A DNA stretch of 64,000 nt from positions 682,001-746,000 of the forward strand of contig NZ_CP123872.1 of assembly GCF_031598375.1 (NCBI RefSeq). The letters run 5' to 3'. This stretch comes from Temperatibacter marinus. GTDB lineage: Bacteria > Pseudomonadota > Alphaproteobacteria > Sphingomonadales > Kordiimonadaceae. This document shows positions 43,594-53,770 of this stretch, in pieces (the stretch's first letter is position 1; every line of letters starts with the position of its first letter). Both the position numbers and the translations under genes were made by a program. The notes below the pieces were generated by a model. That model saw nothing but the letters and a program-made list of their open reading frames with translations. It did no database searches and had not been told where the DNA came from.

Positions 43594-45135
43594 ATGAATA
43601 TGCTTCAAGATATTCGCGAGAGCTTCGGAAATTTACTTGGCTACGCCCTCCTTCTTCACATTGTATTTGTGGCCATCGCGGGTCTCTCCGCAGGCAACCC
43701 CATCTTGGGTCCCTTAATCATTTCTGTGATCATAGCAGGCGTTCCCTTTTATATCTTGAAAGCCCAAGGGCCAAACGCCCTTTACCGACAACTTTCTAGT
43801 GTCTCTTTGGTGCTCTTTGCGGCTCTTCTTGTGTATGAATTTCGGGGTCATCCTTACCAAATTGACATGCATATGTATTTCTTTGCAGTATTAGCAGCTG
43901 TTGCGGCTTTCTGCGATTTCAGAGTCATTATCCTATCCGCAGGGGTTGTGGCTGCACATCATATCATTCTATATTTTGCTGTACCTACTTGGGTCTTCCC
44001 TTCAGAGTCCAGTTTTTGGCGTGTTCTTATGCATGCCCTGATTGTTATCTTAGAAATTCCCAGCCTCATCTGGCTAGCCATGAAATTAGAAGGGACTTTT
44101 GCAACAGTTAAAGAGGCCCAAGACGCCGCAAGCGCAGAAGCTGAGAAAGCACAATTAGCGGCTTCAGAAGCGCAAGCTCTCAAAGCCCAAGCGGAAAACG
44201 CCTTAGCTGAAGTAGAAGAAAAGTCTGATGAAAATTCTCGCCTTGCTCAATTGGCTGAAGAAGAACGAGAAAAAGCTGCTGCCTTAGCGATACAAACTCG
44301 CGAAGAAATTACAAATGAGTTCCAGTCAACTATTATGAGTGTCCTTGACACCATGGGCAGTTCTATTCGATCTATCGAGAATAACAGTCAAAACCTACAA
44401 GAAACCACCAACACTGCTGATCTTAAATTGTCAGCCGTTTCAGGCGCAACCGGTAGTATGAGCGATAATGTCAATACAGTCGCCAGCAGTATTGAAGAAA
44501 TGTCTGCAACAGCTCAAGAGATCGCACAACAAGTTAATAGAACTGCGCAGGTTGCAGATCAAGCGGCTAATGCGACGCTTAAAGGAAAAGAAGCAATTGA
44601 AGAACTTTCAAGGCGGTCCACAGAAATTAGCACTGTTATTCAAATGATTAATGACATTGCGGATCAGACAAACCTGCTGGCTCTCAATGCGACAATTGAG
44701 GCAGCCCGCGCTGGAGACGCTGGCAAAGGATTTGCAGTCGTCGCCAATGAAGTGAAAAACTTAGCGAACCAATCACAAAGTGCGACTGAGGAAATAGAAA
44801 AATTAATCAACGCCATCACAAAAGCCAGTGAAGATGCTGCAAAACAAAATGAGGAAATTGTACAAGTCATTGCTGAAGTGAAGCAAAATTCAACGGGCAT
44901 TTCTGCCGCTGTCGAAGAGCAATCTGCCACAACTGCAGAGACATCAAGGGCTGCACAAGCCACATCTCAGGAAACTCAATCTGTCTCCCATACCACAGAC
45001 GAACTCGCTGGTGTCGTCGAGCAAGTCCGCATTGCTTCCAACGAGACTGCCACAGCCGTGAATGAGATTAATCAAAATACAAATCAACTGCGTACGCAAG
45101 CGGACGAATTTGTTGCGCGCTTAGCTTCCATGTAA
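43594..45135 (+). CDS. Methyl-accepting chemotaxis protein with polytopic membrane sensor
   Basis: This 513-residue protein has about six N-terminal membrane helices (about 13-165) with almost no periplasmic loop. An Ala/Glu-rich coiled coil follows (170-240), then the MCP signalling domain (about 255-510). The hairpin tip is [34 protein letters not shown]. Conserved His residues (DMHMYFF, VAAHHI) lie in the membrane sensor. It may sense something within the membrane, such as redox state or a lipophilic ligand. No HAMP domain is seen. Confidence 0.9.
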   Translation: MNMLQDIRESFGNLLGYALLLHIVFVAIAGLSAGNPILGPLIISVIIAGVPFYILKAQGPNALYRQLSSVSLVLFAALLVYEFRGHPYQIDMHMYFFAVLAAVAAFCDFRVIILSAGVVAAHHIILYFAVPTWVFPSESSFWRVLMHALIVILEIPSLIWLAMKLEGTFATVKEAQDAASAEAEKAQLAASEAQALKAQAENALAEVEEKSDENSRLAQLAEEEREKAAALAIQTREEITNEFQSTIMSVLDTMGSSIRSIENNSQNLQETTNTADLKLSAVSGATGSMSDNVNTVASSIEEMSATAQEIAQQVNRTAQVADQAANATLKGKEAIEELSRRSTEISTVIQMINDIADQTNLLALNATIEAARAGDAGKGFAVVANEVKNLANQSQSATEEIEKLINAITKASEDAAKQNEEIVQVIAEVKQNSTGISAAVEEQSATTAETSRAAQATSQETQSVSHTTDELAGVVEQVRIASNETATAVNEINQNTNQLRTQADEFVARLASM

Positions 45136-45159
45136 GTTCTGGTCATTAAATAACTTATG

Positions 45160-45188
45160 AAAACCCTGCTGTTTGCAGGGTTTTTTTT
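45160..45188 (+). terminator. Rho-independent terminator of the chemoreceptor gene
   Basis: AACCCTGC / GCAGGGTT with a 5-base loop is followed by a run of 8 T, 24 bases behind the stop codon. Confidence 0.9.
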
Positions 45189-45249
45189 GGACTGCCCCAT
45201 TAAGAGCAGCCCGGTTTCTCAAATTAAGAGTAAGACACAAATTTAGGTT

Positions 45250-45263
45250 TTGACAAAAGTCAA
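45250..45263 (+). promoter_or_regulatory. FNR/FixK-type box ahead of the cbb3 operon
   Basis: TTGACAAAAGTCAA is a perfect palindrome with the FNR half-site layout and the standard 4-base spacer. A TTAATA -10-like hexamer lies at 45285-45290, placing the box centre about 41 bases upstream of a likely start near 45298, which is class II activator geometry. Low-oxygen induction is expected. Confidence 0.75.
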
Positions 45264-45320
45264 ATACGACCTCTTAAACTAAGGTTAATAGTCCCTTATC
45301 GCAACAATGAGATTCGATCA

Positions 45321-46058
45321 ATGGACTATTTATTAACACAGGGATATGACTTAGATGGACGCTTTATGCCCCTCCTCTTGGTCTTGTTTATGGCAGGCCT
45401 GCTTGGCAGTGCGTCCCATTGTGCAGGAATGTGTGGCCCTTTCATTATGGGCCAAACTGCTACTCACACTGAGGCCCCTGAAAATGACTCTCTTTCTTGG
45501 CTAACAGTAAGCCGGATGGTCATTTCCAGTCTGCCCTATCATCTCGGCCGCATGACAGCCTATTGCCTTCTTGCAATGCTCGCTGCGAGTTTAGGAACAG
45601 CGCTCATTAAATCTGCAGGCCATAAAATGATCATCGCTAGTTTTTTATCAGTGGCTGGCGTTCTGTTTATTTTGAGCGCAATACCCAGCACCAAATCACC
45701 TCTCTCTTTTCTCAGATTACCCGTCAGCTATACGGCGTGGATTGCAAATATTGCCCGCCCTTTCAGTCGGCAACAAACTGGCTTTCAACGCTTCATGTAT
45801 GGATATTTCCTTGGCTTTTTACCTTGCGGATTTCTCTATGCAGCTTTGTTGGTGGCCGCTAGCACTGGCTCTGCGATCTATGCCCTTGTCGGTATGATAG
45901 CCTTTACCCTTGGCACCATGCCTATTCTCATCACTCTCGCTCTGGGAGGGCGGTTTCTCTATCGACACTGGCCTTTGACTGTCCGTGTCGCTGCAAAGGG
46001 CTGCATGGCCTTTAATGGCATCTCACTTTTCACCATTGCGGGCCGGATGCTCGCATAA
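45321..46058 (+). CDS. UreH/SafE-like membrane protein of the cbb3 cluster
   Basis: This 245-residue protein has about six membrane helices and a conserved opening HCAGMCGPFIMG (about 33-45) with two Cys that could bind metal. A PCGFLYAA motif (about 170-180) lies further on. Relatives (sulfite exporter TauE/SafE-type, PF13386) sit in cbb3 clusters and are thought to help copper delivery or cytochrome assembly. It is the first gene behind the FNR box, 30 bases ahead of ccoN. Confidence 0.8.
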   Translation: MDYLLTQGYDLDGRFMPLLLVLFMAGLLGSASHCAGMCGPFIMGQTATHTEAPENDSLSWLTVSRMVISSLPYHLGRMTAYCLLAMLAASLGTALIKSAGHKMIIASFLSVAGVLFILSAIPSTKSPLSFLRLPVSYTAWIANIARPFSRQQTGFQRFMYGYFLGFLPCGFLYAALLVAASTGSAIYALVGMIAFTLGTMPILITLALGGRFLYRHWPLTVRVAAKGCMAFNGISLFTIAGRMLA

Positions 46059-46088
46059 GTCAACATGGCCCAAAACAGGAATGGATCA

Positions 46089-47519
46089 ATGACAGATACA
46101 AGAACATACAACAATGACGTGGTTAAAAAATTCACCATCGCTTCGGTTTTTTGGGGCATGGCTGGCTTTTTAGTTGGCTTACTCATTGCCCTTCAAATGG
46201 CTTTCCCAGAATTAAATTTCGGTGAATATTTCACATTTGGTCGCTTGCGTCCCTTGCATACATCCGCAGTAATTTTTGCGTTTGGGGGAAATGTACTTTT
46301 TGCGACAAGTTATTATTCTGTGCAACGGACCTGCCGGACCCGGCTTTGGGGTGACGGCTGGGCGACCTTCACTTTCTGGGGCTATCAGATCTTTATTGTT
46401 CTCGCGGCACTAGGTTATTTAACCGGTGTTACACAGGGGAAAGAATATGCTGAACCTGAGTGGTATGCTGATCTCTGGTTAACAATAGTCTGGGTCGCCT
46501 ATCTGATTGTTTTCTTAATGACTTTGCGCAATCGTAAAGAGCCCCACATTTATGTGGCAAATTGGTTTTTCTTATCCTTCATTGTAACAGTTGCAATCCT
46601 CCACTTAATTAATAACGCTTCAATTCCAGTGAGTTGGACAAAATCTTATCCACTGTGGGGCGGTGTTCAATCTGCAATGATACAGTGGTGGTATGGCCAT
46701 AATGCCGTTGGGTTTTTCCTCACAGCTGGCTTCCTTGGTATGATGTATTATTTTGTGCCAAAAAGAGCGAATAGACCTGTCTATTCATACCGCCTATCAA
46801 TCCTACACTTTTGGTCCCTAATTTTTATTTATATCTGGGCGGGCCCTCACCACTTACAGTATACAGCGCTTCCTGACTGGGCGCAGACATTAGGAGCGAC
46901 CTTCTCAATTATGCTCTGGATGCCATCTTGGGGGGGAATGATTAATGGGATGATGACTCTTTCAGGGGCTTGGCATAAATTGAGAGAAGATCCTGTTTTA
47001 AAGTTTATGATTGTCTCTCTTGCTTTCTATGGAATGAGCACTTTCGAGGGACCCCTTATGTCAATCAAAACAGTGAATGCTTTGTCACACTACACTGATT
47101 GGACAATTGGCCATGTACACTCTGGCGCTTTAGGATGGGTTGCCTTCATCAGTTTTGGTTGCCTTTATTTTATGGTTCCAAAACTATGGGGAAAAGAAGA
47201 ATTATACTCCTTGAAGCTGGTGAATACTCACCTATGGGTTTCTACTGTAGGAATCGTCTTATACATCACCGCCATGTGGGTTTCAGGCATTATGCAAGGT
47301 CTTATGTGGCGTGCATATGATTCCCTTGGTTTCTTAGAATATAGTTTTGTCGAGACAGTCCAAGCCATGCATCCTTACTATATCATCCGCGCAATGGGCG
47401 GTGCTCTCTTCGTGGCTGGCGGATGCATCATGGTTTACAACATCTACAAAACAATCACAGCTATGCCTGATCAGCAGGCGCAATTGACAAATGATGAGGA
47501 GATGGCTCATGCTTCATAA
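46089..47519 (+). CDS. ccoN: cbb3-type cytochrome c oxidase subunit I
   Basis: This 476-residue haem-copper oxidase core has about 12 membrane helices. The low-spin haem His is near [13 protein letters not shown] (about 55). The CuB/haem b3 ligands lie in [19 protein letters not shown] and HVHSGALGW. The active-site Tyr of C-type oxidases is expected in the [23 protein letters not shown] stretch. The ATG at 46089 follows AGGA. It overlaps ccoO by 11 bases. It reduces oxygen with high affinity. Confidence 0.96.
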   Translation: MTDTRTYNNDVVKKFTIASVFWGMAGFLVGLLIALQMAFPELNFGEYFTFGRLRPLHTSAVIFAFGGNVLFATSYYSVQRTCRTRLWGDGWATFTFWGYQIFIVLAALGYLTGVTQGKEYAEPEWYADLWLTIVWVAYLIVFLMTLRNRKEPHIYVANWFFLSFIVTVAILHLINNASIPVSWTKSYPLWGGVQSAMIQWWYGHNAVGFFLTAGFLGMMYYFVPKRANRPVYSYRLSILHFWSLIFIYIWAGPHHLQYTALPDWAQTLGATFSIMLWMPSWGGMINGMMTLSGAWHKLREDPVLKFMIVSLAFYGMSTFEGPLMSIKTVNALSHYTDWTIGHVHSGALGWVAFISFGCLYFMVPKLWGKEELYSLKLVNTHLWVSTVGIVLYITAMWVSGIMQGLMWRAYDSLGFLEYSFVETVQAMHPYYIIRAMGGALFVAGGCIMVYNIYKTITAMPDQQAQLTNDEEMAHAS

Positions 47520-48252
47520 ACACGGAGTAATTGAACGCAACTCAATCCTGATGCTGGTCCTCACAGTGGTCATGATCAGTATCGGCGGTATTGTGGAAAT
47601 CCTTCCTCTCTTCCGCATTGAAACTACCATAGAACCTGTCAAAGGTATTCGCCCGTATACGCCTCTGGAATTGGCGGGGTACAATATTTATCTCAAAGAA
47701 GGTTGTTATAACTGTCACTCTCAACAAATTCGACCTCTGCGCGATGAGGTTGAGCGGTACGGTCATTACTCTCTCGCCGCTGAAAGTATGTATGATTACC
47801 CATTCCAGTGGGGAAGTAAAAGAACAGGCCCTGATCTCGCGCGTGTTGGAGGTAAATATTCTGATGAATGGCACGTAGACCATATGATCAAACCACAAAA
47901 TCTTGTCCCTGCGTCCATCATGCCCCCGTATCCGCATTTGGCAAATAATGTGATTAACTTTGAAGATATTCATGTGCATATGAAAGCATTGAAGCGCATC
48001 GGTGTGCCCTATACAGAAGAGATGATTGAAAATGCACGATTTGACGCACTGGCTCAAGCATTGCCAGCGGATTCTCATGATAGCCAAGAAGGCTTAGTGG
48101 CACGCTATAAAAAGGTGAATGTTGGTAACTTTGATGGTCAACCCATGATCACTGAAATGGATGCTCTCATTGCTTATTTACAAGTTCTAGGCACCATGGC
48201 TGAGCTAAAAGACTATAAAGCCGAAAGCCTAAAGAAGGGAGCCAGAAAATGA
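47509..48252 (+). CDS. ccoO: cbb3 oxidase subunit II, monohaem cytochrome c
   Basis: This 247-residue protein has one N-terminal membrane helix (about 14-34) and a periplasmic haem c site C66-Y-N-C-H70. It passes electrons from CcoP to CcoN. The ATG at 47509 lies inside the end of ccoN, behind GAGGAG. Its stop overlaps ccoQ (ATGA). Confidence 0.95.
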   Translation: MLHKHGVIERNSILMLVLTVVMISIGGIVEILPLFRIETTIEPVKGIRPYTPLELAGYNIYLKEGCYNCHSQQIRPLRDEVERYGHYSLAAESMYDYPFQWGSKRTGPDLARVGGKYSDEWHVDHMIKPQNLVPASIMPPYPHLANNVINFEDIHVHMKALKRIGVPYTEEMIENARFDALAQALPADSHDSQEGLVARYKKVNVGNFDGQPMITEMDALIAYLQVLGTMAELKDYKAESLKKGARK

Positions 48253-48395
48253 TTGACTTCCTCACAGATAATTCTGGCACAGTCGGACTACTGTTTTTCT
48301 TTTCAGTCTTCTGCATGATTGCCCTTCGTTCCTTTCGACCTTCTGTCAAAGAAGAAATCGAATCTCACAAAAACATTCCGCTGATGGAGGACTAA
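48249..48395 (+). CDS. ccoQ: cbb3 oxidase small subunit CcoQ
   Basis: This 48-residue protein has a single membrane helix (about 10-27, GTVGLLFFFSVFCMIALRSF) and a charged tail ending PLMED. It sits between ccoO and ccoP and overlaps ccoO by 4 bases. CcoQ stabilises the assembled oxidase. Confidence 0.88.
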   Translation: MIDFLTDNSGTVGLLFFFSVFCMIALRSFRPSVKEEIESHKNIPLMED

Positions 48396-48399
48396 TCCC

Positions 48400-49254
48400 A
48401 TGGCTGATAAAATTGAACGCGACGACCATTCTGGTGTTGAAACAACAGGTCACGAATGGGACGGCATTAAAGAATTGAACAATCCAGCCCCGCGTTGGTG
48501 GTTAATGGTTTGGCTCGTAACCACAATTTGGGCAATTGGTTACTGGGTCGTTTACCCTGCTTGGCCCACACTTTCTGGCGAGGGTGAGCGCGGCGGCACA
48601 GTAGGAAATAGTGGCTGGACACAATATACTCAATTAGAAGAAAGTCAGGCTGAAATCCTGCAGCAACGCGCAAAATATCTGAGTGATTTTGAGAAAGCCT
48701 CTTATAGTGAAATCACGAAGAATGAAGCTCTTTATGCCTTTGGCCTGGCTGGAGGGGCATCTGCTTTTAAGGACAATTGTGCAACGTGTCACGGTACCGG
48801 CGGGGCTGGAGCACCAGGCTATCCTAACTTGAATGACGATGACTGGATTTGGGGAGGATCGCTTGACGATATTGAAATGACCATTGCCTATGGCATCCGC
48901 GCAGACCATGAGGAAACGCGCTATAACGAAATGCCGCCATTCGATGAGATGCTGGATCAAAATACCATTGAAATGATTACAGACTTCATCTTATCGGACC
49001 AGCCTGCTGGTGCCCCTGCCTATGCAGATAACTGTGCCTCGTGTCACGGTGATACTGGTCGAGGTAGTCAAGAGATGGGCGGTCCTAACCTGAAGGACGT
49101 TATCTGGCTTTATGCGGGCACTCGCGCCGACATAATTGCCCAAATCAAACGCCCAAAGCACGGTATGATGCCTGCTTGGCACTCTCGTTTAGACAAGCAA
49201 ACCATTCGTCAGCTTTCGCTTTATGTTCATTCTCTAGGCGGCGGTGAAATGTAA
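48400..49254 (+). CDS. ccoP: cbb3 oxidase subunit III, dihaem cytochrome c
   Basis: This 284-residue protein has a membrane helix (about 32-52, WWLMVWLVTTIWAIGYWVVY) and two cytochrome c domains with CATCH at 127-131 and CASCH at 212-216; axial Met candidates are in NEMPPF and GMMPAW. It is the electron entry subunit. The ATG follows GGAGG. A hairpin follows the gene. Confidence 0.96.
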   Translation: MADKIERDDHSGVETTGHEWDGIKELNNPAPRWWLMVWLVTTIWAIGYWVVYPAWPTLSGEGERGGTVGNSGWTQYTQLEESQAEILQQRAKYLSDFEKASYSEITKNEALYAFGLAGGASAFKDNCATCHGTGGAGAPGYPNLNDDDWIWGGSLDDIEMTIAYGIRADHEETRYNEMPPFDEMLDQNTIEMITDFILSDQPAGAPAYADNCASCHGDTGRGSQEMGGPNLKDVIWLYAGTRADIIAQIKRPKHGMMPAWHSRLDKQTIRQLSLYVHSLGGGEM

Positions 49255-49274
49255 CTCAGGACGCCCGACTACTT

Positions 49275-49299
49275 GATGGGGGTCAAGGCCCCCTTCATC
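49275..49299 (+). other. Hairpin between ccoP and ccoG
   Basis: GATGGGGG / CCCCCTTCATC form a GC-rich stem with a 6-base loop, without a T-run. It divides structural genes (ccoNOQP) from assembly genes (ccoGHIS). Likely roles are partial termination or mRNA processing, giving less of the assembly factors. Confidence 0.5.
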
Positions 49300-49343
49300 T
49301 AATCAGCATAATCTGACATCAATTGATAAAAGGGAATCATACA

Positions 49344-50798
49344 ATGTCTGATCAGCATGAAAAGCCTGTACTTAGTACAGACCAGCCCCTTCAGCTGTTT
49401 GAAAAGCAAAAACGGATTTTTCCTAAACGGGTCTGGGGAAAGTTTCGAAAACTTAAATGGCTCGCTATGCTTATTACGTTAAGTATCTATTATCTGGCTC
49501 CATTTCTCAGATACAATCGCGGCCCAAATGCTCCAGATCAGGCAATCCTGATTGATTTGGCTGATAGCCGTGCTTATTTTTTCTTCATCGAGATATGGCC
49601 TCAAGAAGTATACTTTCTGACAGGGATTTTAATTGTCGCAGCCATCGGATTGTTTTTCTTAACCAGTCTCTTTGGACGCGTTTGGTGTGGTTACCTCTGT
49701 TTCCAAACCGTTTGGACTGACCTTTTCGTCTGGGTCGAGCGCTTTGTTCAAGGCGACAGAAATGCTAGATTAAAACTCGCCAAATCAAAATGGTCCCTAG
49801 AAAAAGCTAGAAAATATCTGACCACTCATGCCCTATGGCTTCTAATCAGCCTCGGTACAGGTGGAGCTTGGGTTTTTTACTTTAATGATGCCTATGTTCT
49901 ATTGGATCAGATCTTCCATTTAGACGTAGAACCCTCCGTTATGGGTTGGATCATAGCCTTGACATTGTCGACCTATTTAATGGCAGGTTTTGCGCGCGAG
50001 CAAGTCTGTACATATATGTGTCCTTATGCACGATTCCAATCGGCGATGTTTGACCAAGACAGTTTGGTTATTGGCTACGACGACCGTCGCGGCGAAACCC
50101 GCGGTAAATTAAAAAAGGGCCAAGATCTCACGAAACGCGGACATTGTGTCGATTGCACAGCTTGTGTTCAGGTGTGCCCCATGGGCATCGATATTCGGGA
50201 TGGTTTGCAAATGGAATGCATTGCCTGCGGTCTCTGTGTAGATGCATGTAATTCTGTGATGGATAAATTATCCTTACCCCATGGCTTAATCCGCTATGAC
50301 ACAGACAGAGGCTTTAGAGAAGATCGCCCCAATGGGTCACCTCCCAGTGTTAAACCGCACTATCTGCGTTTGAGAACGCTATGGTATGTAGGAATTTTAG
50401 TCAGTGTTAGTGTCGGCATTCTTTATGGATTACTTACGCGCAGCCCCCTTGATCTCCATGTCATTCATGACCGTAATCCACTGTTTGTCACTCTTTCAGA
50501 CGGGACAATCAGAAATGGCTACGACATCAAAATCTTAAACAAGACCCACCATGATAAAATGTATAAAGTGACCTTTGAGGGCGCTGATGGGATCACAACC
50601 AAAGTCCAAGGCGTTGGCAATTATTCTCTGATTGCCCTGCCTGTTTTTGCGGATAGCGTTGCCCATTTCAGGGTTTTTGTAATGGCCCCTGCTCAACAAA
50701 ATCCCCGCACTCCAATCACTGTGACGTTAACAGATCCTTTCACAGGGCTCACAGATCACTATGAAACAATTTTCGTGAGTAAAAAATATGATGACTGA
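49344..50798 (+). CDS. ccoG: CcoG (FixG/RdxA), cupric reductase for cbb3 assembly
   Basis: This 484-residue protein has five membrane helices and two ferredoxin sites: CVDCTACVQVCP with an upstream Cys, and CIACGLCVDACN (about 283-312). An immunoglobulin-like C-terminal domain (about 380-484) follows. CcoG reduces Cu(II) so Cu(I) can be used by the oxidase. The ATG at 49344 follows AAGGGA. Confidence 0.93.
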   Translation: MSDQHEKPVLSTDQPLQLFEKQKRIFPKRVWGKFRKLKWLAMLITLSIYYLAPFLRYNRGPNAPDQAILIDLADSRAYFFFIEIWPQEVYFLTGILIVAAIGLFFLTSLFGRVWCGYLCFQTVWTDLFVWVERFVQGDRNARLKLAKSKWSLEKARKYLTTHALWLLISLGTGGAWVFYFNDAYVLLDQIFHLDVEPSVMGWIIALTLSTYLMAGFAREQVCTYMCPYARFQSAMFDQDSLVIGYDDRRGETRGKLKKGQDLTKRGHCVDCTACVQVCPMGIDIRDGLQMECIACGLCVDACNSVMDKLSLPHGLIRYDTDRGFREDRPNGSPPSVKPHYLRLRTLWYVGILVSVSVGILYGLLTRSPLDLHVIHDRNPLFVTLSDGTIRNGYDIKILNKTHHDKMYKVTFEGADGITTKVQGVGNYSLIALPVFADSVAHFRVFVMAPAQQNPRTPITVTLTDPFTGLTDHYETIFVSKKYDD

Positions 50799-51288
50799 AG
50801 AAAAGATGACTTCTGAAAAAGGGATTAAAAAGCCTCTTTCTGGAAAACAATTTGCTTTTATGTTGATCGCATTCTTTCTGACCTTTGCTTCAGTTGATGC
50901 CTTCTTCATCTATTCTGCAGCGCGGACTCACACAGGATTAAAAGTAGAAAACGCTTACGAAAAAGGACTGGCCTATAATCAAGTTGTCGCAGAGGCTGAA
51001 GCTCAAAACCTTCTTGGATGGAACACTAAAATTGAATATTTTCATGGCGTTTTGCTTGCAACTATACAAGATAACAAGGGCAAGGCAATTTCTAATGCTG
51101 AAGTCCGAGCAGAGATTACACGCCCCTTAAGCGGGGACTATGATTTGTCCCTCTCGCTCGGGCAAAGGGGACAAGGCGGCTATGGAAAGAAATTAACCTT
51201 TCCTCTGCCTGGGCAATGGGACGTTAGGATTTATGTGAAATGGCAGAATACCTTATATCAAACTTCGACACGCCTGATAATTCAGTAG
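50788..51288 (+). CDS. ccoH: CcoH/FixH, cbb3 assembly protein
   Basis: This 166-residue protein has one membrane helix (about 24-44) and a periplasmic beta-rich FixH domain (NLLGWNTKIEYFHG...). It associates with the oxidase during assembly. The start overlaps ccoG by 11 bases, and its end overlaps the start of ccoI by 49 bases. Two adjacent ATG codons (50788, 50791) are possible. Confidence 0.9.
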   Translation: MMTEEKMTSEKGIKKPLSGKQFAFMLIAFFLTFASVDAFFIYSAARTHTGLKVENAYEKGLAYNQVVAEAEAQNLLGWNTKIEYFHGVLLATIQDNKGKAISNAEVRAEITRPLSGDYDLSLSLGQRGQGGYGKKLTFPLPGQWDVRIYVKWQNTLYQTSTRLIIQ

Positions 51289-53570
51289 ATCAAATGGGAT
51301 CGGAATGTCTTCACTGCGGCGAGGCTTGCCCTGACGGTCGTGAGTATTGCTGTGAAGGCTGTCACTCAGCTCAGGTTATACTGAAAAATGAACCCTATGA
51401 AACGTCATTATCTCAATTTTCTGAAGCGTTAGAAGATGGTAGTTTTAAAGTAACCCTCTCTATCTCAGGTGTGCACTGTGCCAGTTGTATTCAAGCTATA
51501 GAAAAAAAGCTTCTTTCTCAGCGTCATATTCAGTCGGCTCGTGTGAATATGTCGACGGAGCGTCTGTCCTTTACCTGGCGAGGCGAGCAGCATTTAGGAG
51601 ACACCTCCTGTCGGCAGATTGAAGCAATGGGCTATGCCCTTCGCCCGTTGGATCAAGTGGCACTATCAGGCGTAAAAAGTGAAGAAGAGAAGCTCCTGTT
51701 TAAGGCTATAGCTGCCTCTGGCTTTGCAGCTGGTAATATTATGCTCTTATCCGTAGGTCTTTGGACTTCCTCTAGTGATATTATGGGGCTTGCAGTCAGA
51801 GATTTTCTCCACTGGGTCTCTGCCCTTATTGCCCTGCCTGCAGTGGCATATGCAGGACAACCTTTCTTTAAGTCAGCATGGTCAGTGTTAAAGGAAGGCT
51901 ATACAAATATGGATGTACCTATCTCGCTGGCCATTATTCTTGCTAGCTGCATGAGTATTTTTGAGACTATCAATCACGGCGAACATGTCTATTTTGATAG
52001 CGCCGTCATGCTTCTTTTCTTTCTTCTCATTGGGCGATATCTTGATGCAAGAGCACGAGGGAAAGCGAGGGAAAGTGCCGCAAATTTGCTCTCAAAATTA
52101 GTCGGTCAAGCACGCATCAAGGTTGGCAATTCTTTTGACATGATCCCCTTAGATCAAGTGATGCCAGAGATGATTGTTTATGTGAATGTAGGGGAAAATA
52201 TCCCAACAGATGGAACAATTCTAAACGGGACAAGCGATATTGATATGTCCTTAATTACTGGAGAAAGTCTTCCTGTCTCAAGCCAAAAAGGCGATCGGGT
52301 TTATGCTGGAACAACCAATCTCAGTTCTTCCCTAGAGATTCAAGTCTCCAGCAAAAAAGAACAAAGCTTGCTAAATACCATTGTGAGCATGATGGAAACT
52401 GCTGAACAAGGGAATGCTCGTTTTGTTCGCTTAGCAGATCGTGCAGCGCGCTTCTATACACCTGCTGTTCACTCCCTAGCACTCGGAACTTTTCTCTTTT
52501 GGGTCCTCTTTACCACAATTCCTTGGCAGGTTGCTTTGCTTCATTCGGTTACAGTTTTGATCATCACATGCCCTTGTGCTTTGGGGCTTGCAGTTCCAGT
52601 TGTCCAAGTTCTTGCCAGCAGTTTATTGATGCGGCATGGCATTCTTCCAAAGTCCGGTGATGCTTTGGAAAAATTGGCCGAAATTGATACGGTGATATTT
52701 GATAAAACCGGCACGCTTACAAAGGGCATCCTCACTCTCCCTTCCCCGTCGCACCCTCAAGAAATAATGCAATTGGCCGCCAGTATGGCAGCACAGAGTA
52801 GTCACCCACTCTCTCGTGCTTTAGCTGCTCAATATGACGGCGAACTACTTCCTTTAACTGTTCAAGAAAAAGTTGGCAGCGGTCTTCAAGCTGAATGGGA
52901 GGGTAAACACTACCAACTGGGGAGCAGGCGCTGGCTTCATATCTCTAGCGACAGTGATTCTGAAGGGGCGGAACTCTGGCTAAAAGGCCCGGGCCTTGAT
53001 CCCTATCGTTTTGTTTTTCAGGATGAATTGAAAACAGACAGTGCTGAGCTGATCACCTTTCTTCAAAAGACAGGGTTAACCGTCCATCTTCTCTCGGGAG
53101 ACAGAAGTTCAGAGGTTCTGACTGTCGCAGAAAAAGTCGGTATACGAAGCTGGTACGCGGACATGAAACCCTCAGATAAAACACAGTTTGTAGAAAATCT
53201 TCAACAAGAGGGCCACAAAGTCCTTTTTGTTGGGGATGGCTTAAATGATGCACCTGCTCTTGCCGCAGCGCATGTCTCCATGTCACCGAGCACAGCAATC
53301 GACATCAGTCAGAACGCAGCCGACATCGTTTTTCAAGGCGTGATTCTATCCCCCCTGAAGACCGCATGGCTCACATCCAAACTATCGGCCCGCCTAATCA
53401 AGCAAAACTTTGGGTTAGCTATCCTTTATAATATGATTGCTGTCCCATTCGCGATTTTGGGCTATGTGACACCTATGATCGCAGCCATTGCTATGTCATC
53501 ATCTTCGCTTGTGGTAATATCCAATAGTTTCAGGCTGCGGTTGGTCCGTGCAATTCAAGCAAATCGATAG
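51240..53570 (+). CDS. ccoI: CcoI/FixI, copper-exporting P-type ATPase
   Basis: This 776-residue P1B ATPase has an N-terminal Cys-rich site (CLHCGEAC...YCCEGC, about 23-41) and an HMA domain with GVHCASC (Cys80, 83). Eight membrane helices carry C444-P-C446. The phosphorylated Asp488 is in DKTGTLT, and VGDGLNDAPAL is near 660. CcoI moves copper to the periplasmic side for the CuB centre of CcoN. The start at 51240 lies inside ccoH; a second ATG at 51294 has no ribosome site. Confidence 0.94.
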   Translation: MAEYLISNFDTPDNSVDQMGSECLHCGEACPDGREYCCEGCHSAQVILKNEPYETSLSQFSEALEDGSFKVTLSISGVHCASCIQAIEKKLLSQRHIQSARVNMSTERLSFTWRGEQHLGDTSCRQIEAMGYALRPLDQVALSGVKSEEEKLLFKAIAASGFAAGNIMLLSVGLWTSSSDIMGLAVRDFLHWVSALIALPAVAYAGQPFFKSAWSVLKEGYTNMDVPISLAIILASCMSIFETINHGEHVYFDSAVMLLFFLLIGRYLDARARGKARESAANLLSKLVGQARIKVGNSFDMIPLDQVMPEMIVYVNVGENIPTDGTILNGTSDIDMSLITGESLPVSSQKGDRVYAGTTNLSSSLEIQVSSKKEQSLLNTIVSMMETAEQGNARFVRLADRAARFYTPAVHSLALGTFLFWVLFTTIPWQVALLHSVTVLIITCPCALGLAVPVVQVLASSLLMRHGILPKSGDALEKLAEIDTVIFDKTGTLTKGILTLPSPSHPQEIMQLAASMAAQSSHPLSRALAAQYDGELLPLTVQEKVGSGLQAEWEGKHYQLGSRRWLHISSDSDSEGAELWLKGPGLDPYRFVFQDELKTDSAELITFLQKTGLTVHLLSGDRSSEVLTVAEKVGIRSWYADMKPSDKTQFVENLQQEGHKVLFVGDGLNDAPALAAAHVSMSPSTAIDISQNAADIVFQGVILSPLKTAWLTSKLSARLIKQNFGLAILYNMIAVPFAILGYVTPMIAAIAMSSSSLVVISNSFRLRLVRAIQANR

Positions 53571-53578
53571 GAACTATA

Positions 53579-53728
53579 GTGGATATTTTACTCATCTTAA
53601 TCCCCTTAGCACTCATTCTTGGCCTTATCGGTTTTGCTGCTTTTATGTGGACTGTAAAAAATAACCAATATGACGATTTGGAAGGGGCGGCTCATCGAAT
53701 TTTAATGGAGGACGAGAATGAGCCATAA
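53579..53728 (+). CDS. ccoS: CcoS, cbb3 maturation protein
   Basis: This 49-residue protein has one membrane helix (about 2-24) followed by WTVKNNQYDDLEGAAHRIL, the CcoS hallmark. It starts with GTG at 53579, 9 bases behind ccoI, and is preceded by TAGGA. CcoS is needed for haem and copper insertion in the oxidase. It is the last gene of the cluster. Confidence 0.93.
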   Translation: MDILLILIPLALILGLIGFAAFMWTVKNNQYDDLEGAAHRILMEDENEP

Positions 53729-53755
53729 AAAACCCCGCAAGTAGCGGGGTTCTAT
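53727..53755. terminator. Bidirectional terminator, ccoS and ATP-grasp gene
   Basis: AACCCCGC / GCGGGGTT has a 5-base loop. The run of A on its left gives a T-tail on the minus strand, so it fits the ATP-grasp gene best. It also ends the cco operon with a weaker T-stretch. Confidence 0.8.
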
Positions 53756-53770
53756 ACACTGTCGCTTGCT

